DNA from: a virus
Reading direction: 5' to 3' (one strand)
Length of the DNA stretch: 50,072 nucleotides
IMG/VR virus record: IMGVR_UViG_3300047546_002417
Span: 1 to 50,072 of that record
A program made the position numbers and the translations under genes. This document shows positions 48,019-50,072 of the stretch, one piece after another. The first letter of the stretch is position 1, and each line of letters opens with the position of its first letter. The notes beneath the pieces were generated by a model that was given only the letters and a program-made list of their open reading frames with translations, was not told the DNA's origin and searched no databases.

Positions 48019-48711
48019 ATGATTGACGCACAAAAAACCATTGACTTAGTAAAACTACGCTTTTATGTAGATTATCTGTACCAAGCTCACATCTATGACG
48101 AGGGTGAAAGTGGATTCCATAAAGACCTGACCAGTCAGGTAGTAAAGAGTTATATTGATCCACTGGACTTGCCCAAGGATGCCAACATTCTGGATCTGGG
48201 TTGTGGGCCAGGATATTTCCTGGATGAAATGAAGGATCGCGGCTATACCAATCTGACTGGTGTGACCCTGAGTCCTGGTGATGTGAAACTTTGTGAAAGC
48301 AAAGGTCACCGGATCAAAAAATATGACCTGAGTTTCCTGCCACAAAGCGATGGCTACAATGATGAAAGCATTGATTTTATTTTCTTACGACATGCTTTTG
48401 AGCACAGTCCCTACCCCATCATCAGCCTGATGGAGTACAACCGGGTACTCAAGCAAAACAGCAAGTTGTACATTGAAGTACCACAACCCAACTGTGACCG
48501 CAAGCACGAATGGAATCTCAACCACTACAGCATTTTTGGCGAACAGCAGCTGGCTGCATTGCTCAACCGTTGCGGTTTTGACATTGATAGCTTCAACACA
48601 ATTGAATTTGACCTACAAGTTCAGAAGGCTGATAGTGAAGAAAGCACCACTATCCGTGAAAAGTTCTACGCCATCATGGCAACCAAGCGCCGCCCGCTTG
48701 ATGTGAAATAA
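48019..48711 (+). CDS. SAM-dependent methyltransferase (class I)
   Basis: A 230-aa protein with motif I ILDLGCGPGYFLDEM (about residues 57-71), an acidic post-I strand (LTGVTLSP), SIDFIFLRHAFEHSPYP (motif IV/V region) and EYNRVLKQNSKLYIEVPQP. The fold is that of small-molecule or sugar methyltransferases rather than the DNA-specific type with DPPY. It may modify a surface glycan or a nucleotide sugar; the substrate is unknown. Shine-Dalgarno GAGGA. I see only a weak promoter (TATAAG near 47993). Confidence 0.85.
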   Translation: MIDAQKTIDLVKLRFYVDYLYQAHIYDEGESGFHKDLTSQVVKSYIDPLDLPKDANILDLGCGPGYFLDEMKDRGYTNLTGVTLSPGDVKLCESKGHRIKKYDLSFLPQSDGYNDESIDFIFLRHAFEHSPYPIISLMEYNRVLKQNSKLYIEVPQPNCDRKHEWNLNHYSIFGEQQLAALLNRCGFDIDSFNTIEFDLQVQKADSEESTTIREKFYAIMATKRRPLDVK

Positions 48712-48731
48712 TATTCATATATTTGGTTACT

Positions 48732-48747
48732 GTCCATAAATAATATT

Positions 48748-48753
<6 letters not shown>
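48732..48753 (+). promoter_or_regulatory. Late promoter in a hairpin that covers the ATG
   Basis: CATAAATA (48735-48742) lies across the left arm and loop of GTCCATAA (48732-48739) with TTATGGAC (48746-48753): a perfect 8-bp repeat with a 6-nt loop. The start codon at 48748 is inside the right arm and is also the predicted late +1. Confidence 0.78.

Positions 48754-50072
<1,319 letters not shown>

Overview
The window is about 50 kb of a contractile-tailed, T4-like phage. Recognisable T4 morphogenesis proteins include neck gp13 and gp14, sheath terminator gp15, sheath gp18, tube gp19, head completion gp4, small terminase gp16 and large terminase gp17 (cut by the right edge). The clamp loader gp44, PhoH, MazG, a dNMP kinase and a GroES-like co-chaperonin fit the environmental (marine/freshwater) T4-like viruses. 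Many small proteins resemble conserved genes I recall from cyanophages and Pelagibacter phages, but no photosynthesis genes are present, so a heterotrophic bacterial host is more likely. The host itself cannot be named from the sequence.

Layout. 1-900: end of a glycine-rich virion protein and a small structural gene, closed by a bidirectional terminator. 930-4680 (minus): gp14, gp15 and a NUDIX hydrolase. 4.7-8.8 kb: a Cys-rich microprotein, a SprT-like metalloprotein, a conserved phage protein, MazG, gp13, dNMP kinase, and a degenerate HNH-like gene on minus. 8.9-19.5 kb: gp18, gp19, a second tube-fold protein, gp4, gp16, and two proteins with capsid-targeting-like N termini, one a 1038-aa acidic core-like polyprotein. 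19.5-27.4 kb: fibres, a GH19 endolysin and a 1218-aa Ig/propeller protein. 27.4-38.3 kb: an early/middle block with a PolIII-alpha-like fragment, GroES, a Bax-inhibitor-1 membrane protein, gp44, a HAD phosphatase, PhoH (minus), two conserved proteins, a holin, DnaJ and a full-length ClpA. 38.4-48.7 kb: small structural genes, a glycosyltransferase, a nucleotidyltransferase, a 1340-aa fibre, two lectin-like proteins, two further capsid-targeting candidates and a methyltransferase. 48.7 kb to the end: a small gene and gp17.

Regulation is the most striking part. There are two promoter classes. One is sigma70-like (TTGACA, 17 bp, TATACT-like). The other is a T4-late-like octamer, [T/G/C/A]ATAAATA. 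In both classes many promoters are placed so that the predicted transcription start falls on or within about 3 nt of the ATG, implying leaderless mRNAs. In addition, at least seven late promoters sit inside perfect inverted repeats of 7-10 bp. The 3' arm of most of these covers the Shine-Dalgarno or start codon, while transcripts begun at the late promoter would lack the 5' arm. This generalises the masking hairpin known from T4 genes e, soc and 49 into what looks like a repeated regulatory device.

A second theme is proteostasis. Within about 9 kb the phage carries a GroES-like protein, a BI-1/YccA-family membrane protein, a J-domain protein and a ClpA that keeps both ATPase sites and the ClpP-docking IGF tripeptide.
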